This document shows, in pieces, positions 6,371 through 8,992 of a stretch of DNA of 8,992 bases; positions within the stretch are counted from its first letter, which is position 1, and each line of letters begins with the position of its first letter. Below the pieces are notes generated by a model. It had not been told where the DNA came from and made no database searches. It was given only the letters and a program-made list of their open reading frames with translations. The DNA lies in NCBI GenBank assembly GCA_027080755.1, contig JALWQC010000051.1, positions 1-8,992 on the forward strand, in the 5' to 3' direction. The DNA comes from Paracoccaceae bacterium. Its GTDB lineage: Bacteria > Pseudomonadota > Alphaproteobacteria > Rhodobacterales > Rhodobacteraceae. Made by a program: the position numbers and the translations under genes.

Positions 6371-8278
6371 TTATTCCCCGTTGTGGAAGTGGTTATAAAT
6401 GGTTTCGGCCAAGGTGTTTGAAATCCCCTCTACGGCCTTCAGATCGGCCAGTCCGGCGCGGCTGGCGGCCTTGGCGGATCCGAAATGCGCCAGCAGCGCG
6501 CGCTTGCGGGCCGCACCGACGCCGGGGACATCATCCAGCGGGTTTGCGGCCATGGATTTCGCCCGTTTGGCACGGTGGGTGCCGATGGCAAAACGGTGTG
6601 CCTCGTCGCGCAGACGCTGGGTGAAATACAGGACCGGATCGCGAAAGGGCAGGGCCTTGGGTGGCAGGCCGGGACGGTGGAAGACCTCTTCTCCGCGGTC
6701 GCGGTGCTCGCCCTTGGCCACGCCGATAACCGCCACGCCAGTGACGCCGAGCGCCCGCAGCGCGTCCATGGTGGCGCTGACCTGCCCCGCGCCGCCGTCG
6801 ATCAGCAACAGATCGGGCCAGAGGTCGGTTTTGTGGTCCGGGTCTTCCTTCATCAGGCGGCGGAAGCGGCGGTCCAGCACCTCGCGCATCATGCCGAAAT
6901 CGTCGCCGGGGGTGATGGCATCGCCCTTGATGTTGAACTTGCGATAGGCCGATTTCATCCAGCCTTCGGGGCCGGCCACCACCATCGCCCCCACCGCATT
7001 GGTGCCCGAGATATGGGAGTTGTCGTAAACCTCTATCCGTCGGGGCGGGGCGGGCAGGTCGAAGGCCTCGGCCAGACCTTGCAGCAGACGGGCCTGCGTG
7101 GCGGTCTCGGACATCTTGCGGGCCAGCGCCTCGCGCGCGTTGCGTTCGGCGGCCTCTACCAGCGTGCGCTTTTCGCCACGTTGCGGCACCAGCAGATGCA
7201 CGGCGCTTTCGCGTTTGCGGGTCAGGGCGTCTTCCACCAGATCGGGGTTTTCCACCTGATGCGACAGCAGGATCAGGCGCGGCGGGGTTTTGTTGCCGTA
7301 AAACTGGCCGATGAAGGCCTCCAGTATTTCGGCGGCGTCGATATCGGCACCAGTGCGCGGGTAATAGGCGCGGTTGCCCCAGTTCTGGTTGGCGCGGATA
7401 AAAAACACCTGCACACAGGCCTGCCCGCCGTTTTGATGCAGGGCGATGATGTCGGCCTCGGTCACGCTTTGGGGGTTGATGCCTTGCGCCGATTGCACGT
7501 CTGTCAGGGCCTTGATGCGGTCGCGCAGGGCGGCGGCTTTTTCGTATTCCATCGCCTCGCTTGCCCGGGCCATGTCGCGCGCCAGCTGTTCCTGTATGCC
7601 GCTGGATTTGCCGGACAGAAAGCGCACGGCGTCATCGACCGTGGCCTTGTAATCGGCACGGCTGATACGCCCGACACAAGGGGCCGAGCATCGCTTGATC
7701 TGGTATTGCAGACAGGGGCGCGTGCGGCTGGCGAACATGGAATCCGAGCAGTTGCGCAGCTGGAAAACCCGTTGCAGATGGTGCAGCGTCCGGTTGACCG
7801 AGCGCGCCGAGGCGAAAGGCCCGAAATAGGTCCCCTTGCCCTTTTTCGCGCCGCGGTGCTTCTGCGCCGTGGGGAATTCGTGATCGGTGCTGACGTAGAT
7901 ATTGGGGAAACTCTTGTCGTCGCGCAGCAGCACATTGTAGCGCGGTTTCAGCTGCTTGATCAGGTTCTGTTCCAGCAGCAGCGCCTCGGTTTCCGTTTCG
8001 GTGGTCAGAAACATCATCTGCGCCGTGGCCGCAATCATCCGCCCGATGCGCGCCGTGTGGCCGGTGGGGCGGGCATAGTTCGACACCCGTTTTTTCAGGT
8101 TCCGCGCCTTGCCCACATACAGAACCGCGCCGGTTTTATCCAGCATCCGGTAGACGCCGGGGCTGTTGTCCAGCAGCTTCAGATAGGCCTGAATGACCGG
8201 AACACCGGTTTCGACCGCCGGCGTTTCCAGCGCGACGCCTTCTTCCTCGAACCCGTGATTGTCCTGTTTTTCCGTCAT
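6371..8278 (-). CDS. uvrC: Excinuclease ABC subunit C
   Basis: UvrC makes the 3' and then 5' incision around lesions bound by UvrA-UvrB in nucleotide excision repair. The 635-residue product is full length. The GIY-YIG nuclease domain (about 38-120) has Tyr43, Tyr54 in LYVGKARN, Arg64 and Glu103 in [16 protein letters not shown]. Cys177, Cys189, Cys197 and Cys201 keep the 12-8-4 spacing of the cysteines that hold the iron-sulfur cluster in E. coli UvrC. A UVR motif for UvrB contact lies at about 228-262. The RNase H-like second nuclease has Asp419 in VYDNSH, Asp494 in LLIDGGAGQ and His561, and paired helix-hairpin-helix motifs occupy about 583-633. I prefer the start at 8278 (MTEKQDNHG), which has GGA 5 nt upstream. 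The in-frame ATG at 8317 has no ribosome-binding site and adds 13 unconserved residues. It is first in the operon with pgsA, moaD and moaE. Confidence 0.97.
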   Translation of the reverse strand: MTEKQDNHGFEEEGVALETPAVETGVPVIQAYLKLLDNSPGVYRMLDKTGAVLYVGKARNLKKRVSNYARPTGHTARIGRMIAATAQMMFLTTETETEALLLEQNLIKQLKPRYNVLLRDDKSFPNIYVSTDHEFPTAQKHRGAKKGKGTYFGPFASARSVNRTLHHLQRVFQLRNCSDSMFASRTRPCLQYQIKRCSAPCVGRISRADYKATVDDAVRFLSGKSSGIQEQLARDMARASEAMEYEKAAALRDRIKALTDVQSAQGINPQSVTEADIIALHQNGGQACVQVFFIRANQNWGNRAYYPRTGADIDAAEILEAFIGQFYGNKTPPRLILLSHQVENPDLVEDALTRKRESAVHLLVPQRGEKRTLVEAAERNAREALARKMSETATQARLLQGLAEAFDLPAPPRRIEVYDNSHISGTNAVGAMVVAGPEGWMKSAYRKFNIKGDAITPGDDFGMMREVLDRRFRRLMKEDPDHKTDLWPDLLLIDGGAGQVSATMDALRALGVTGVAVIGVAKGEHRDRGEEVFHRPGLPPKALPFRDPVLYFTQRLRDEAHRFAIGTHRAKRAKSMAANPLDDVPGVGAARKRALLAHFGSAKAASRAGLADLKAVEGISNTLAETIYNHFHNGE

Positions 8279-8355
8279 TTTTCCATTCTGCCCGATTCGA
8301 GGGGGGGCTGCATCCATGAAAGGCAGAAATCAAGAAAAAACCTGTCCACCGAACC

Positions 8356-8364
8356 TGTGGATAA
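8356..8364 (+). promoter_or_regulatory. Perfect DnaA box
   Basis: TGTGGATAA is an exact match to the high-affinity DnaA box (reverse complement TTATCCACA). It lies 78 bp upstream of the chosen uvrC start. A 7/9 copy, TGTGGGCAA (8368-8376), follows 12 bp later in the same orientation. An 8/9 copy, TGTTGATAA (8463-8471), and a 6/9 copy, CGTTGATAT (8454-8462), lie head to tail further away. One perfect box can occur by chance, so the grouping beside a very AT-rich stretch is what makes binding plausible. Confidence 0.5.
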
Positions 8365-8488
8365 CTCTGTGGGCAAGATCGCGGAATTTCGATTTTTCCC
8401 AATAAACGTTAAGGGTTTTGTGATCTGATTAATTTTTAGGCAACTTTTTAACACGTTGATATTGTTGATAAATTTAAGTTTTTCCTAT

Positions 8489-8523
8489 AAGCCCGTGAAA
8501 ACAATGACAGAATCATCGGGCTT
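8489..8523. terminator. Dyad, possible weak terminator
   Basis: AAGCCCG (8489-8495) and CGGGCTT (8517-8523) are perfect 7-bp arms around a 21-nt loop, which itself holds ATGA (8505-8508) pairing with TCAT (8513-8516). It lies about 90 bp past the pterin reductase stop on the minus strand, so it could end that transcript. However, no T-run follows on the minus strand and only TTTT (8522-8525) on the plus strand, so it may instead be a protein site or a processing hairpin. Confidence 0.35.
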
Positions 8524-8579
8524 TTGTGAACAGAGGCCCGTCAAGTGGAAAAGTCTTTTTTTATGCAACCGTTTTGGCC

Positions 8580-8596
8580 AAAATCGCGTTTTGCGA
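8580..8596 (-). terminator. Short stem followed by TTTT, candidate terminator of the pterin reductase gene
   Basis: On the minus strand, TCGC (8596-8593), loop AAAAC and GCGA (8587-8584) are followed directly by TTTT (8583-8580), 14 bp after the pterin reductase stop. The stem is only 4 bp, or 5 with a G-T pair, so efficiency is doubtful. It is the only structure near this stop with a T-run on the correct strand. Confidence 0.3.
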
Positions 8597-8610
8597 CGCG
8601 GTGCGGAAAA

Positions 8611-8992
8611 TCACTCGATTCCAAGCACATCGGGGGTTTTCCAGGCCAGATGCTGCCCGCCGTCCAGACAGAAAATCTGCCCCGTCAGCCCGTCCACATC
8701 CAGAATATAATCCAGCGTCCGGCAGATTTCCGCAGGGTCCGAGCCGCGCTCCAGAATCGTGGCGGCGCGCTGGGCGGCGAAATGTTCCGCGCTTTGGCGG
8801 GTGCCTTGCAGGGTCGGGCCGGGGCCGATGGCATTGACGCGGATCCGCGGGGCCAGCGCCTGCGCGGCCGTTTGGGTCAGCGTCCATAATCCGGCCTTGG
8901 CGATGGTATAGCTGGCAAATTCCGGCGTCAGCTTTTTTACCCGCATATCGACCATGTTAACCACATTGGCCGCGGCCACCGGTTCGCCGTTG
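8611..8992 (-). CDS. folM: SDR-family pteridine reductase (FolM/PTR1-like), C-terminal part; 5' end outside window
   Basis: The frame is open from the right edge to a TGA at 8613-8611 and gives 126 residues of a short-chain dehydrogenase/reductase. Counting from the first complete codon, NMVD places Asp15 13 residues before Tyr28 in the YTIAK motif (Lys32). This is the same D-x12-YTxAK spacing as Leishmania PTR1, where Asp replaces the usual SDR serine. IRVNAIGPGPTL (the SDR 'RVN..xPG' strand) and the C-terminal CLDGGQHLAW follow. Such enzymes reduce dihydromonapterin or other pterins with NADPH. The Rossmann glycine motif lies outside the window. In related genomes I recall folate genes (folB, folP) upstream of this type of gene, which cannot be checked here. 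It lies upstream of uvrC on the same strand but is separated by 332 bp, so it is probably a separate unit. A general SDR oxidoreductase is the alternative. Confidence 0.8.
   Translation of the reverse strand, partial: NGEPVAAANVVNMVDMRVKKLTPEFASYTIAKAGLWTLTQTAAQALAPRIRVNAIGPGPTLQGTRQSAEHFAAQRAATILERGSDPAEICRTLDYILDVDGLTGQIFCLDGGQHLAWKTPDVLGIE

Larger units (their letters stand above)
8279..8610. other. 332-bp AT-rich intergenic region upstream of uvrC
   Basis: This is the only long stretch without a gene. Bases 8401-8490 hold 22 G or C out of 90 (about 24%), in a window otherwise strongly GC-rich. It holds one perfect and several degenerate DnaA-box 9-mers, tandem GTTGATA heptamers (8455-8461 and 8464-8470), GATCTGATTAATTTTT (8422-8437), a long dyad (8489-8523) and the palindrome TTTTGGCCAAAA (8572-8583). 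It must contain the uvrC promoter and the end of the upstream pterin reductase transcript. I could not assign a clear sigma-70 promoter, and no open frame in it looks like a protein. Confidence 0.7.

Noticed and set aside
8279..8317. Longer uvrC start at 8317
   Set aside because: It has no Shine-Dalgarno and adds 13 residues unlike the family. The ATG at 8278 has GGA at good distance.
6485..8428. 647-codon open frame on the plus strand covering almost all of uvrC
   Set aside because: It is the antisense shadow of a GC-rich gene. The product has no recognisable domain, while the minus strand encodes a complete UvrC with all motifs.
8400..8480. CtrA-type site (TTAA-N7-TTAA)
   Set aside because: Several TTAA half-sites occur in this AT-rich stretch, but no pair has the 7-bp spacing.
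8279..8610. Firm call of a chromosomal origin
   Set aside because: Only one box is perfect, the remaining copies are degenerate, and the gene context is not that known for alphaproteobacterial origins. It is kept as a lead only.
8456..8710. 84-codon plus-strand frame in the AT-rich region
   Set aside because: It runs into the antisense of the pterin reductase, has no ribosome-binding site and shows no protein-like composition.

Overview
The window reads as an ordinary, gene-dense piece of an alphaproteobacterial chromosome, most likely Rhodobacterales (Roseobacter group). The reasons are the GC-rich coding style, the close resemblance of the UvrC, PgsA, DUF2235 and OlsB-type proteins to the forms I know from that order, and the compact uvrC-pgsA-moaD-moaE gene order. 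I see no insertion sequence, prophage, CRISPR array, tRNA or rRNA.

Layout from left to right. (1) Bases 1-714, plus strand: the last 55 codons of an OlsB-type ornithine N-acyltransferase, then a DUF2478 protein. (2) Bases 711-4427, minus strand: a type III PLP ornithine/lysine decarboxylase, a DUF2235 alpha/beta-hydrolase and cobyric acid synthase CobQ. The cobQ stop overlaps the DUF2478 stop in a shared TTAA. (3) Bases 4428-4537: a 110-bp divergent control region between the decarboxylase and an Lrp/AsnC regulator (4538-4969, plus strand). It carries three 7-mers at exact 20-bp intervals and a long inverted repeat. (4) Bases 4974-8278, minus strand: the operon uvrC, pgsA, moaD, moaE, with 35-bp, 1-base-overlap and 1-bp junctions. 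(5) Bases 8279-8610: the only long non-coding stretch. It has a core of about 24% GC (8401-8490), one perfect DnaA box and several degenerate ones. (6) Bases 8611-8992, minus strand: the C-terminal part of a FolM/PTR1-like pteridine reductase running off the right edge.

The functions are mostly housekeeping: DNA repair (uvrC), phosphatidylglycerol synthesis (pgsA), molybdopterin synthase (moaD and moaE), corrinoid amidation (cobQ), pterin reduction (folM-like) and polyamine synthesis under a probable Lrp-type local regulator. Two genes use ornithine (olsB and the decarboxylase), and three touch pterin or molybdenum biology (moaD/moaE, the pterin reductase and DUF2478), but the sequence shows no shared control. 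I found no clearly new system. The best leads are the phased operator next to the Lrp gene, the AT-rich DnaA-box region upstream of uvrC, and the two uncharacterised families DUF2478 and DUF2235.
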